Shown: positions 1-12,849, counted from the stretch's first letter. The stretch: 64,000 nt of DNA from Hofstenia miamia (GCA_004352715.1 SCFE01000091.1:854331-918330), one strand, 5' to 3'. Notes: generated by a model from the sequence alone, not told the origin. A program made the numbers and translations.

Positions 1-400
1 AGTGTGTTTGGTGAAAAGAGAAATATTACATCAACATATATAGCCAAATAAACCACTAACAAACAAAAATCATGTTAAAACAAAAACATGTTGGTGAAAA
101 GAAAATATTACATCAATGTATATAGGCAAATAAACCATTAAAACATAAAAATCATTTTAAAACAAAAGCATGTTTTGTGAAAATAGAAATGTTGCATCAA
201 AGTATATAGGTGAATAAACAATTAACACATGAAAATCATGTTAAAACAAAAATGCATTTGGTGAAAAGAGAAATATTACATCAACAGGCATAGGCAAATA
301 AGCCATTAACACATAAAAATCACGTTAAAACAAAGTGGGCATTATGGAAAGAAATATTACAAAATTGTATATAAATGGTGAAAATAAAATATGGAAAAAC
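1..400. repeat. 83-bp tandem array (window starts inside it)
   Basis: About four diverged units of ~83 bp, each with the core TTGGTGAAAAGA, then ATATTACATCAA, then CAAATAAACCATTAA. Anchors fall near 8, 91, 174 and 258. The array fades out near 400 and its left end lies outside the window. Confidence 0.85.
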
Positions 401-1900
401 CTATTGTAATGTCATATTGTTGAATTATTTATTGGAGTAATAGTAAATGCTTATATCTCAGTTTTTGTGTAATTTAATTTTTCAAATGCTTGAAATGTCC
501 ACTTATCACTATTTCATGAACATTATTTTTATTAGAGTTTAAGTAATTGATTGAAATTAATCTTTAAAAATTTAAAAAATTACAATTTGGAGAAGAACTT
601 AAATGTTATTTCAATGTTTATCCTATATTACTAATATTTAACTAGATGTCTCTTAAATAAAATCCCAATTAAGCAAATTTCAAACATTTATGACTGTTGT
701 GAGATTATTTTCTATGGCCATAAGATAATGCATTGACCATTCTTCTTAAATTCAAATTTGATTGGCTGACTTTCATTCATTTGTCCTCATTTACTTGAAT
801 TCACTATTGAAATTTTTGCTTTTAACTATAGTAAATGATTTTTTAATGTTTCTTTATTATAATTATATATGTATATCATTCTTTGTAATAATATTTCACA
901 TTTGGAAATGCTAAGAATGCATTTCACTAAGAAATTTGCTAGTATTCATTTGCAATCACTCATATCACATTGATGTAGTGATCAGCCATTTTCTAATTCA
1001 ATCTATGTTTGCTAAACTTTATGATAGAGAATGTCATTTGCTTTAAATTGATTTCTCTGAGAAAATGTGTATAGCAGTTGTAGTAATGTTTGTTTTATGC
1101 TATATTTTTATAGAATGATTAAAAATTTATATTTCAATCAATGTAATTCAATGTAATTTGTTCAAGAATGATTTTAAAATATTTTTGAAGAATAAATGTG
1201 TTTTCTTGACACTTCAGTGGTTAACTTAAAATTCAATTAATCTGATACTACAGTTTATTAATTTTTTCATTTATAGAATGTTATTTCAATGTATTTTTAC
1301 ACTGTTTCTGAAAATGTTCATAAATGCCTATCCATAAATGTCCAAGACATTTTTCTTATATATTTTTTGAAAGGTTGTAAATGTCATATAGATTTCACTG
1401 CTTTTATTTGAGAATGTCTTTCTGTAAATGGTTGTTTCATGAATTCATTTGTTTGCTACTTTCTAGTTTACTGTCACTATGATTGTATATATCCTATCCT
1501 CTCAACATTTATTTCATAGCACATTTTTTGAGGTTGTGTAATGCTTAAAAAAAATTTTTACACATTGTGGACAAACTAATTATATGCATTAGTTCTTTTT
1601 CAGATTGCTATTGTAATTTATATGTCATATTTTTCAAAGCAGTTTTAGCATCCATATCTCAGCAATTTTCCTCAAGAGTGATTTTATGTCTTTATGTAAC
1701 AATGAATATTTCTTGAAGTCATTATTTGTTAATTTAATGTCATGCTAATATGAGTCATATCACTTAATGCTCAAGTCCATGTAACCTGAAATTGAAATAC
1801 TTTCTAATAGCAAAAACCAACTGATGCTTTGTTTTTTAAATATGTTTGACATATTGTTCAAATACTGTGTGAATGGTAACACCTTATTGTAGAATTGCAG
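401..1900. other. AT-rich stretch, no gene seen
   Basis: No convincing coding frame. Recurrent short motifs such as AATGTTATTTCAATGT and 'tttctgaaaatg' suggest very old satellite-like repetition, but I could not fix a period. Confidence 0.5.
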
Positions 1901-2014
1901 GGTGCGTCTAGCAGCTCAAGTGGTATGAAAGTTGCAGAAGATTACCATCACCAGGGAACATCCCGTTCTCTAACAAAAAAATTGAAGATTGGTAATTCGC
2001 CAATTTCATTGTAG
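1901..2014 (+). CDS. Candidate terminal exon of a host gene
   Basis: A possible splice acceptor (AGAATTGCAG) is followed by 38 codons, including the TAG stop, open in phase 0. The translation starts GASSSSSGMKVAEDYHHQ and ends in a basic tail, KKLKIGNSPISL. Base composition is clearly less AT-rich than the surroundings, which is why I call it. I do not recognise the family. The low-complexity serine start followed by a basic C-terminus would suit the end of a nuclear or cytoplasmic protein, but that is only a guess. No upstream exon is visible in the window, and there is no strong AATAAA close downstream. A chance open frame is possible at this length. Confidence 0.35.
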   Translation, partial: GASSSSSGMKVAEDYHHQGTSRSLTKKLKIGNSPISL

Positions 2015-2759
2015 AAAAAAGTAATTCCAAGATGGTTAAAGTAGCAACCAATTCACACAGCATCTAACTGAAGCCAAGCCATTTGAATCCATCCTTACAA
2101 ATCCAAGGTGCTAATTGTGTGTCTCAAGTTGTAATTTCTAGCTCAGTACAAATAATTTACCTCCATGTTTATCTACTCAGCTCATTTAATAAGATATTAA
2201 ATAATGTGTAGTTACCACGTATTTGTGTACACCAATGGCATAGTATATTTGAGCTGAGTTCTAATTTGTGCATGTTTGATTGATAGATGTTGTAGTTCTT
2301 TTATTTCCTATGCCTACACATAGCCTAAAGCGACCACAATATGGGCTCACATCTGTCAAGGAGCAAGTTATTGCCCCAGGCACAGTGGAGTTCCTCCCAT
2401 ATTATTGCTGGATCTTACAATTTCATTATTATAAAATTCATACCAAAGCTAAAATGGTTAGTAAGATATAATATAATGGAAAAGCAAATGGTATCCAGTG
2501 AGAACAAAATTTATTTGACATTTGCTTACAATTGTATTCCCTATTTATACAAAAGTAGGTAAATGTTTACTGTTTTTACAAAAGTTAGTTTCCCTTGCAA
2601 ATTAACTGAGCAATTACATGTAATTCTAAAGCTCTGAAGGGACAATCACTAAGTTTGAAACTTAGGTTCAAAATAATCACAAATTAACAATTCATTAAAT
2701 AAAATAGCACTGAATTAATTTGAGAGTGCCTGAAAATTAAAGTAAAAATAAAAAGAGGC
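2015..2759. other. Intergenic, nothing recognised
   Basis: Two overlapping short frames at 2280-2562 have no recognisable motif and overlap each other in different frames, so I do not call them. Confidence 0.4.
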
Positions 2760-3580
2760 CCTGAGTGACTCTACATTATTTATTCACAAACTTATTCTAT
2801 TGGATTAATTTTTTTACAGATTATTGCTAGTAACTTTTTTTTTCATTGGATATTTTTCAAGCATTTTCACAATTAACTCTTGGTGCTTTTTTCTTCAAGA
2901 ATTCTTTTCTGTCTTTAAAGTGAAACAATGAATGTTCTTTAAATTCACCTATTTGTTACTTCAATTATTATGCAAAACCTAAAAACAAATGCATCCATGC
3001 AGTACAGTTCTATATGAAATTGTTTTAATTATTTCCCAGGTTAATGTTAGTAACTCACTCAATTATCTGTTTGCTTTTCAAATGTATTAAAGCATTGAGC
3101 AAATTTCAGTGTTTTTTGCTGTTAATAGTTTTCTGTAAATGTTTTTAACCATTGTTATAACATTGCTTATTTGGTATTGGATGTTGTTTTTTGTTCAACA
3201 AAATTTCCATAATGCATATTCTTCTATTATTACAAATGATCTAAAAACAAAAAGTATTCATTCTATATAACATTGTATTAATTCTCAGGTTATTATTCAG
3301 TTATTCATGCATTTTTCCAAAGACATATTAAGCATTATACAAATTTCACTGTTTTTCTTTAATAAGGCTTGTAAATGTGTTAGTTGTTGTTATAACATTA
3401 TTTCACTTATGAGTATCTGCCTCATTCAAGAACATTTCCATAATGTGTGTTCTTCTAATATTGCACATAACCTAAGCAAAGTATTCATGCAAACTGATTC
3501 TATACAGCATTGTATTAATTAATACCAAGGCTATTGTTTGTAACTCATTCAATTATTCTTTTGTTTTTTCAAAAAGTGTG
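2760..3580. repeat. Degenerate ~240-bp satellite
   Basis: Successive units share a block of 'ttctata..' then 'ttaatt', 'ccagg', 'taactcattcaatta', 'gcattg' and 'ttctgtaaatg'. Anchors near 2793, 3007, 3261 and 3498 give spacings of roughly 214 to 254 bp. Units are strongly diverged. Confidence 0.65.
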
Positions 3581-4310
3581 TGTGGTACAGCTAAAAACAA
3601 AATTAGGAAGTGTAATAAAAGTTAAACTTGAGAATGGATTCTACTATTTTTTACCAAAGTGCTATGGAGATGTAATTTGCAAGAATTACAAACACTTGGT
3701 ATTTATGTAAGGTGAAAGAAGGCATATTGTATTACAATTTTGTAAATAATTAACTTTTTGAAAGGGAAAAACGCCATTTTGTACTTGTTTTTCAATTCTT
3801 TCTACATGTAGTAAGCAATTATTGAATACCCAAATTTTAAAAATAGAGAAATAACAGTTTCCATATATAATTCATTGTATAAATTGCATGCTGTTGGGAA
3901 TTAATAGTATATGCTCAAGCATTACTTTATTTGAAAAATATCAATTTTAGTAAAGAAATAAATCACTCATTCTGTATTTCACTTTGCAGTAGAGACCTTA
4001 CAATGAATTTCTTAAATTTACATTTACTAGTAATATCAAATATACCAAGTGTCTTCATTCAATGTAAAACTCTGTAATAGTCTTTTATGCAACTGGTAGA
4101 GTCCCTCACATTCTGCAGGTACCAATATCCAAAGTTCAATACATTTTCCACTGGTTGTGAGATTATTCAGCTAAGAAATTTGCAGTTCATAGCATCACAT
4201 CCCCAAAACATTGTCTTCTTTCTTGTTGATAAATTTAGTGAATAAATAAATTGAAGCATTTGTTCACTTGTGAGACTGCCTTCTGTAAACATGATATGAT
4301 GGAAGTTCTG
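3581..4310. other. AT-rich stretch, nothing recognised
   Basis: No coding signal or clear repeat unit found. Confidence 0.4.
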
Positions 4311-4314
4311 CTCA

Positions 4315-5454
4315 TGTAGCATCTGCTACCAAGCTTTAACTCAACTTGATTAATTCCTTTTGAATATAATTCTGTGTTAATTGCAGGTAGGGATGTACTT
4401 ATATCAACTGCTTGTCCTTCTTAACACTTGTAGTTAACTTTGATTAACAATTGAACACTATTTAGGTGTGGATCACCCTTATTGACTGATCTTCTATGAG
4501 GCCTCTGGCCAACTCTGATCTCTGAATCTCCAGACACTCAGTCATCTTCACTGCAGATGGATTGTTTATAAATCTCAGCTCAATGAAGAAGCTTATGTGT
4601 TCCCTATCCTAACTCAGTGCAATCCTCAATGCTGGATGTAACTGACTTAAACTAGATTTGTAATCTGTAATTTGTACTTGCAACCTGGCAATGTCACTAG
4701 CTGCTTAATAAATATTTATTTATCCATTACCAAAAAATACTGGCTTTAAATAATTCAAATAAGTAAATAGATAATTAATTGCAGTTTCCTAACTTACATT
4801 TAATTAGTAATACATGCTCAGGCTTGTTATTGGTCTATTTATAGGTCTCCTACATAGTCTAGTTAATATAAAATATAATAACCTATGATCAGTTATCCAA
4901 TCATTTCTCTGAAGTTTCATTGTTGTGTACATGCTGTTGAAAGAATTGATAGTCAGCTAAATGAAGAAAGACCCCTAATCATATTCCTAACCTAAATGCA
5001 GTTTCATGGCTTGGATCAAGGATCCTTGAATCACTCCTGATGTGTGCCCTCACCTCTACTAATGCATTTACTGTTTAGCTTGACATGATTTAATAATAAG
5101 CAAACCAGATTAAATCTAAAGATATGATTTTCAAAGAATTTACTTCAACAGTTCTCCAAATAATTTTTCTCTATTTAGAGTTTCAGAACAAGAAGTACCT
5201 GCTGATTTTGAATTTTAAATCATCTGCCAAGATGGCTAAAAATATTGGAAGCAATATTGCCCCCTCTGTTTTGCCAAAGTTTTGACAAGTACTATTTGGT
5301 AATGTTCTCTCTTAGTTGCATTTTAAAAAATTCATGATGCTAAACTTAAATTGATTTTTATTTACAAATAATACTAATTTAATCATAATTCAATTTGATG
5401 TTAATCTTCTTGACCAACTAATCTCTTTCTTGTTATTTTTTGGTTTATGCTACA
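4315..5454 (-). mobile_element. Solo LTR (family LTR-1), Gypsy-type
   Basis: A 1140-bp unit starts TGTAGCATCTGCTACC and ends TTATGCTACA, so the TG...CA ends form a short inverted repeat. It is flanked by a perfect 4-bp direct repeat, CTCA (4311-4314 and 5455-5458), the duplication size expected from Gypsy-type integrases. It aligns over its length with the LTR at 16477-17600, which belongs to a gag-bearing element; that relation sets the strand. No internal region remains, so it is a solo LTR left by LTR-LTR recombination. Confidence 0.85.
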
Positions 5455-5458
5455 CTCA

Positions 5459-6986
5459 TACCAGTTGAAAGCCTTTCATATATGAGGTGGGAGACAGTTA
5501 AACATTGCCTGTGAGTGGCTTACTGTATGAATTAAAGTTTTTTATTGATTAATATCAACAATTCCTTTAATATAGTAAATATTATTGTAGGTGTTCCCTT
5601 GCACTTCAAATAATATGTGCTGAGTCTTCATGACTTTGAGCAATGAAAAATGGGTAAACCACTCAGTTAGAAAGCTTATGAGTGAATGAATTCAATATAT
5701 TATTTTTACAATGCATATTTTTTTAGTATCATGTAAATGCTAAAATAATTTTATTTGCATATTTATACAACTGATTCTATATGGTATCATTTTAATTTTT
5801 TTCCAGGCTGTTGTTAGTAACCCATGCAATTATTCACTCATACTTTCAAAATGGGCTAAGCATTGTGTGATTTCTGGTATTTTACTTTGAGAATGATTTT
5901 CTATAAATGTTTAAGCATTGTTATCAAATATTCTTTATTATGAATCCCCATTCATTCAATATATTATTTTTTGCAATGCGTATTTTTGAGTACCATGCAA
6001 ATACTAAAACAATTTATTTGCAAATTTGTGCAAACTGATTCTATGATGTGGCATTAATTCATTTAACAACTTGATTGATTTCAAATAGAACATAAAATTT
6101 AGTGCTTTTCTCAAGTTGAATTATAAAATAAAGCAGCTTAACTATTAGAAATGCTTTGACACAATAATAAATCTAAGTAAACATGTATTGTTACTGCTAC
6201 CACTGTATCTACATTGAATTGACTTGTGTTTCTCTTTAATAAAAACTTCATTTGATTTTAATTACCAATGGCATTTCAACACTGATTTGAATTTTGAATA
6301 ATCATAATTTACTACTTTTGTTAAGGTCTAGCACACATTTACAAAAATGAATACATTTTACATTTATTTTGAATTGCTAGACATTTGCTGTTCATATTTT
6401 ATAATATATTATTAAACAATTGTGAACATATACAGTGATTTAAAAATCCTGGTTTTCTCACATTTATTTTTATAACAATAGTTATTTACAGATTGTTTAA
6501 TATAATTTGGAAAACTGTACAAAATACTTATTTCATAAAACCAAGTAAATGTATTCATGTACTTTCTGTCAAATGTAATTAACAACATTTAAACAATTGA
6601 TTCAATTTGAAATTTCATTATATAGTGATTTTTGATTATCAAATAACAATGTTGGTAAAATGGATAATTAATTGCAAACATTTTTGCTTTTTGTATGACC
6701 ATGTATACATTATATTCATTCTTTTCTTAAAAAGTGTGTACTGTTTATAAAGTTACAACAACATCATAAATTTCATGCAACAAAGATAATGTTCTTTATT
6801 AGACATCTCATCAGTACTTTAATACTATTGCAGAAGCTTACAATTCCTTTTTCATGCAAATATTTTTCTGCTAAACACTGAGATAGTCACTATTGCTGCT
6901 ATGTAAATTTCATGTGGCAATAAATATTCAGTCACTGCTTTTAGATGGGAGGGAATTCTTATACACTTGCACACACTTTCTCAACT
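5459..6986. other. AT-rich stretch with further satellite units
   Basis: Units of the degenerate ~240-bp satellite recur at about 5690-6090 (anchors near 5773 and 6038). The rest has no coding signal. Confidence 0.5.
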
Positions 6987-6992
6987 ATAAAT
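6987..6992. repeat. Target site duplication ATAAAT (left)
   Basis: Identical to 19315-19320, directly abutting both ends of the TIR element. Confidence 0.85.
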
Positions 6993-8918
6993 AGTAGTAT
7001 AACTCTGAGGCAACCCCATAGACATTTTGACATTTTGACTTTGATGGGCATTTCTGTGATGTAATTGTGTACTTTGGCTGTCTGGGTATCTCTGATGTCA
7101 TTGGAACATATTCTCTTTTGTGTTGGCAAATACATTTGTTTATAGTCTATTGTATAAAATGTAACTAATTTTTTTTATAAATATTACATAAATAATTGAC
7201 AATGTATATTGATGGGGTGTATCTCTGATGTCATTGGAATGTTTTGTTGGCATTTTTTGTGGTTTTTGTATACTATGTAACCAATTTTTTGAGAGGTTGA
7301 GAATTTTCGAAAATCCCATGAGATTAGAATTGTTCAAAATGTAACAATTTTTCTATTCATATTACATAATTTTTAAATACCATTGACATTCTATATATCA
7401 AAAAATATACGTTTTTGGAAATTATATTTTATTTCTATTTTTTCATTAAAAGATGTAACTAACAATTATTTTCAAGCATTGGGAAAAAGACCTGTTTTAC
7501 ATAAAACACATTTCAATTGCAAAAATGTAAACTTTTTTTAATCAATAAAATTTTTCCAAGCAAAAATAATTTTTAAATTAAATACATGCTTTCACAGATG
7601 CATTCTACATGTACAAGTTAATGTGTTTGATAAATTAATAATAAATAGACAGGAAAACAAAAATGATTAATTATTAGCTACAATGGTTTCCCAATAAATT
7701 TCTTAAATTTACAATGATTATTATTAGTAAATGGAGATAATAATATACCTCATGGAGTGTTCATTTAGTGAACAAATTTATAATAGTCTTTTATACAGTC
7801 TGTAGAATTTTCATTTAGTATACAAATGTATAATAGTCTTTTATACAGTTAAATAACAAATGCTTGAATCAAAAAGGTAATAATACTCGTTAGAAGTGTA
7901 ATGGCTTATTTTGGTAATAATGCAAAATAATTTTTTAAAACTAGTTTATGCAAAAACTCACAATTTCTAATATTTAATAAATGTATGTGGTCAAAACCAC
8001 ATATGTGTTTAAGACAAGACAAAAATGCAATTTATTCTACACTTTGCTTATAATGATCATATATATCTCACTATTGAATTTGTCTATTGTGTTAGTTTAT
8101 CATCATTGTTGTTGAGGGAAATCTGTAGGAAACAAACACAATGTGTATTTACACATTATGAATTTCACATGGTTGTATCTAAATGAATGATTAATAAATT
8201 AAGTGATAGATCACAGTATAAAACACATGATAAATAAAAGTTTAAACAAATTCAATTAAAACTGTGTATTACCAAACAAACAATGTTTATATCTATGATA
8301 AAGTATATAATTAATGTAACATCAGACAGTAAATTTGCTGCAATTTATTAAAATAAAATTGATTACATTTTAAAAGAAATATCTGTAAAACTAACTAGAT
8401 ATCATATTGCAAAAAGTGTTAAGAATCAAAAACAATATCTGAGATTTAATTATAAAAATAGCTTACTAAAAAGTTTGAAATGTTTATGGGTAGTTCTTTC
8501 ATCAATGTAAAATTCCATTAATCTGCTCTATGTATAAACTTACATGCTTTCATAGACAATGTCAATATTATGTGGTTTTATCTATTGCTCAACTGTCAAA
8601 AATGTATCCAATTGTAAACAAAGTACAAACATGTAAAATTCCATTATGCTGCTATGTGTAATTTTAGAGCTATTGTTCAAATGTCAAAATGTGTCCAATC
8701 ATAAAGATTGTTATCTACCAAACATCAAATCCAAATCAATTTAAAAATTATCACAATTAATTAAAACATTTTCAAATCATATAAAACTAGAATTTTTCAC
8801 ATTTTGAATTATTACTATCATAAATAGGTTATTAATGCAAAACATTTAAAAATAACAAATAACTTATTTTATTTTACATTTTAAAAAATTGTTTATACTT
8901 AAATTTAATCAGTGTCTT
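6993..8918 (+). repeat. Left terminal inverted repeat (~1.9 kb)
   Basis: Reverse complement of 17601-19314 joined to about 12850-13064, with few differences by eye. A 65-codon frame at 7140-7337 (minus) is identical to one at 18970-19167 (plus), but it looks like chance coding. At 8696-8699 this arm carries a single CAAT (ATTG on the other strand), where the right arm has the retrotransposon flanked by two copies. A local ~50-bp duplication lies near 7790-7860. Confidence 0.85.
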
Positions 8919-10463
8919 TGATATTAAGAGTTAAATAAATACTACAAAATGTTTTAAAATAATTAATTTAAATTTTAAAAAATTGGTTACAATTATTAAA
9001 TTTTATTGATGCTTAGTTTTAAAGATTTAAATAAAATATGTGGTTTTACTTTTCCAAAAGTTTGTAGACTTACACTTTTTTCTGACATTTTTTCTTTTTG
9101 AGTTTACATTACATTGCTTATGACTTTTCTTAGGTTTGTAGACTTACATTTTTTCCAATGCCAATCCTTTTTTTCAGTACTGATATACATTTAATTTTTC
9201 CATTTGTATGCATGAATTCAACTGATCAAATTAGTCAAAATCATTATAAAAAACTGAATATTATGTTAAAATTAAGGTATCTTTCCATCATTGAACAAAA
9301 TGAAAATTTTATGACAGTATTAGTATAAACTTTCAAAAATGATTTAGAAAAATGTTAATGCACAAAAATACGACTAATCTTTATTGTAAATTCAGATTTT
9401 ATTTTATACAGATATATATACAGATTTTATTTATAAAAATAAATATTTCAATACATTAAATACAATCAATGTTTAACAAAGGTTTGAATTGTTTCACAGA
9501 AAGTACATGTGGTTAAAAAATGATATATTTATTAGTCTTCACATAATAAAAATTTGTTTGCTTTCCCAAATAGTATTAAACTAAAAGCACAAAATCTCAC
9601 AACAAATAAATACCTCAGCTTGACACAAAGTGCATTAAAGTAAAAAATTATTATTTTTAACTGCTTTTCAAAATAATAAATTGTATGAATTTTCAAATGC
9701 TCATGAGATGCAAAATTCTGAGAAAATTAGATAAAAATACAAATATTGTATAAACCTTAAAAAATGATATAAAAATCTTGGCTAATATTATTCCTAACAT
9801 GTGCATTTATGTATTGATATATAAAGTGGAAAATGAAACTCAAAATTTCTAATCTAAAAAACAAAATGCTTTCAATGCTATACACAGCTTTACAATGTTA
9901 AAAACGTTAACATTTGCATTTTTTTTCAGTCAATGAGTAATTTTTTATAATCACAAATGAATACATAACACCATTTCAAAAATGAATCAATTAGATGTCT
10001 AGATACTCACAAAAAAATTTTAATTATGAAAAGACTAACACATTCATAAAAAATAGATTTATGCAAAAATGAATAAATTTATTCATTTTACTAAAAAGTT
10101 GTACACAGTTTGCAAAATAGCATTAAGCACTCATGAAATTGAAAAAAATGATTACAGTTATTAAAGTAATTCTACAAAAAATATAACTTCAAGTGAAAAG
10201 AAGCAAAATTTTTAAATTGAAGATGAATATCAAAGCTATATAAATAATTTTAAGTATACGTATAGTACTTAAAACTATTAATCTAATTAATATATACTTG
10301 TAATTGTTTATGAGATTATAAAAACACAACAGCAATTTTTAAATGATTTAAAATACATTTTGTACATTAGGTATTAAAACAACTTAGGAACATTTTCTAA
10401 ATATAGAAATAAATAGCTTAAATTACAATTATCAGAAACTGATAAAATTAAATAAATACTTCT
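8919..10463. other. Interior of the TIR element, no intact gene
   Basis: AT-rich. Contains a short repeated motif (GTTTGTAGACTTACA near 9060 and 9135) and, from about 9895, the first half of a direct repeat shared with 12171-12667. Confidence 0.5.
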
Positions 10464-10501
10464 TCAGGGCAGTTTACTCATTGTATTCAAATATAAAATT
10501 T
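9895..10501. repeat. Direct repeat copy A (capsid-gene 3' region)
   Basis: Similar but not identical to 12171-12667, including TAAGTATAC(G/A)TATAGTACTT and TATACTTGTAATTGTTTATG. Each copy covers the sequence downstream of a capsid-like gene end, so the gene and its 3' flank exist twice. Ends at the contig join at 10502. Confidence 0.75.
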
Positions 10502-11256
10502 NAGTTTGTTTATAAATTATATGAGTCTTTTCATAATTGATGAATGGCTGATCATTTACAGTATATACTGTGAATAAGGGTATTTGATCCAATAACAGGA
10601 TGCTACCACTCTGATGATGTTTATAAGTAACTATATCAGTATAAATTAAAATATTATGCAGTCCATTTAAAAAATCAAAACTATATTTAGCAGTGTTCAA
10701 ACCATTAACTATTTGATGGTGACTATCAAAACACAAAATTTCACCTACCTGATTTAATTCAAATTCATAAGGCATTTAATTCAAATTCATAAGGCATTTT
10801 ATTTTTTATGACTACTCTTCCACTGATGATTTCAAAATCCAATTTCAGTACTGTTGTAATCATTGGAAAATTTTGTGAAAAAGTGCTAAATAGTTTTTCA
10901 AAATTATTTTGGTCATTTGTTTCAGATTTACCACCCATCAATTCAATTTTTGTTAAGACTTGGTTAACAAAGCTAAACACACCTTCTATCTTTTTCACAT
11001 GAATGCCCTTCACATAAATATCATGATTATTTCCATTTGCATAGATAAAACTCCACAATTGATCTCATATATTATTGAATCCTATGGGAAAGGTGATATT
11101 TAGCAAAGCCACATGAGATGCATTATAGATTAGTCTTTCCAAATGCGTAGTAAAACTATGTATTGAGTTATTGCTTTGATAGTTGTCAGAAAGTAGACTA
11201 ACAATTGGCATATCACAAAAGTGTATAAAATTAAAAATTTTGAATATAAAATGCAT
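10474..11256 (-). pseudogene. Broken capsid-like (candidate Polinton minor capsid/penton) gene
   Basis: Three consecutive minus-strand frames form one damaged gene. The first (11065-11256) has NNSIHSFTTHLERLIY followed by VALLNITFPIGFNN. It is closed by an in-frame TGA, after which the same frame continues. A 22-bp tandem duplication near 10752-10795, repeating MPYEFELN, shifts the frame. The last part holds GLHNILIYTDIV and LLLDQIPLF. These spaced motifs resemble a conserved family found with Polinton-type elements in invertebrates, which I recall as candidate minor capsid proteins; that assignment is from memory. A contig join at 10502 removes roughly 35-40 codons before a FIFEY-type C-terminus (stop 10474-10476). 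Certainly not functional as assembled. Confidence 0.55.
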
Positions 11257-11497
11257 AAACAGTTAAATCTAAAATATATCATTAATAAAACAAATTATTA
11301 ATACTACCATTATTGTGACGACTTGAAGGAATATGGAGGCTTTTCAAACATCATTAATTAGAGGCATATAGCAGACTTCCTTTCCCAACATTTTTTCACG
11401 TTTGTGACTTACATTCCTTTTCCAAAGTTTTTCACGTTTGTGACTTATTTTTACATATTTACAGACTTTTACATGGGTTTTCAACTTTATAAATTTT

Positions 11498-11621
11498 TCC
11501 TTTTGGTGATTTGTTTTGTACTTTCAAAAAAATATTTTCTTTTTGTTTATTAGTTTTGTCCTTTTGAAAAAAATATTTTCCTCTTGGTTATTTGTTTTGT
11601 CCTTTCAAAAAAAATATTTTC
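11498..11621. repeat. ~41-bp minisatellite abutting the assembly gap
   Basis: Three units ending AAAATATTTTC, each with a TTTTGT.CTTT core, run straight into the N tract. The gap is therefore probably an unresolved expansion of this array. Confidence 0.7.
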
Positions 11622-12170
11622 NNNNNNNNNNNNNNNNNNNNNNNNNNNNNNNNNNNNNNNNNNNNNNNNNNNNNNNNNNNNNNNNNNNNNNNNNNNNNNN
11701 NNNNNNNNNNNNNNNNNNNNNNNNNNNNNNNNNNNNNNNNNNNNNNNNNNNNNNNNNNNNNNNNNNNNNNNNNNNNNNNNNNNNNNNNNNNNNNNNNNNN
11801 NNNNNNNNNNNNNNNNNNNNNNNNNNNNNNNNNNNNNNNNNNNNNNNNNNNNNNNNNNNNNNNNNNNNNNNNNNNNNNNNNNNNNNNNNNNNNNNNNNNN
11901 NNNNNNNNNNNNNNNNNNNNNNNNNNNNNNNNNNNNNNNNNNNNNNNNNNNNNNNNNNNNNNNNNNNNNNNNNNNNNNNNNNNNNNNNNNNNNNNNNNNN
12001 NNNNNNNNNNNNNNNNNNNNNNNNNNNNNNNNNNNNNNNNNNNNNNNNNNNNNNNNNNNNNNNNNNNNNNNNNNNNNNNNNNNNNNNNNNNNNNNNNNNN
12101 NNNNNNNNNNNNNNNNNNNNNNNNNNNNNNNNNNNNNNNNNNNNNNNNNNNNNNNNNNNNNNNNNNNNNN
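11622..12170. other. Assembly gap (549 N)
   Basis: Run of N inside the TIR element. Frames crossing it are meaningless. Confidence 1.
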
Positions 12171-12667
12171 TAAAAACTTTATACTTATTGAGAAAGTGTT
12201 AATATTCACATTTCTCTTCAGTCAATGAGAAAATTATTATAATCACAAATGAATACATAACGTCATTCAAAAATGAATTAAATTTTCATAAAAAACTACA
12301 TTAACGCAAAAATGATTAAATTGATTGATTTTACAAAACACATAGTCGTACACAGTTTGCATGAAAAGAAGCAAATTTTTTAATTGAAAATGAATATCAG
12401 AGCTATATAAAATAAATTTAAGTATACATATAGTACTTAAAACTTAATTTAATTAAAATATACTTGTAATTGTTTATGAGATTATAAAAACACAACAGCA
12501 ATCGTTAAATGAGTTAAACTACATTTTGTATATTAGGTGTCAAAACAACTTTGGAACATTTTCTAAATATAGAAATAAATAGCTTAAATTACTATTATCA
12601 GAAGTAGATAAAATGAAATAAAAACTTTTTCAAGGTGATTTACTCAATGTATTCAAATATGAAATTT
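12171..12667. repeat. Direct repeat copy B (capsid-gene 3' region)
   Basis: Second copy of 9895-10501, moderately diverged, ending in the C-terminal codons of the second capsid-like gene copy. Confidence 0.75.
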
Positions 12668-12777
12668 ATATCTTGCAATATGCAATTAGTATTACTGGAT
12701 TTTAACTCAATTTTCCTAATAAATGTTTTAAAATCATATAGAGATTGAGAATTTTTAAAAATAAATCTGATTTTGTT
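12640..12777 (-). pseudogene. C-terminal remnant of a second capsid-like gene copy
   Basis: Forty-five codons plus a TAA stop, starting NKIRFIFKNSQSLYDF and ending DINFIFEYIE. The last residues match the tail of copy A at 10474-10501 (FIFEYNE). Copy B retains the ~35 residues that copy A lost at the contig join, and upstream it runs into the right TIR. It shows that the gene 3' end, not only noncoding sequence, was duplicated. Confidence 0.5.
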
Positions 12778-12849
12778 AGAGTTTCAAAGACATAGCATTG
12801 GAGAGAATGCCAATATAATTTCGATTTCCAAGCATTTTTCTACTATTTA

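Noticed and set aside
7140-7337. Identical 65-codon frames in both TIRs (also 18970-19167)
   Set aside because: Identity follows from TIR pairing. No coding composition or motif, and neighbouring TIR sequence is noncoding.
11516-12228. Long open frames across the 549-N gap on both strands
   Set aside because: Almost all codons are N; the readable ends are minisatellite and AT-rich sequence.
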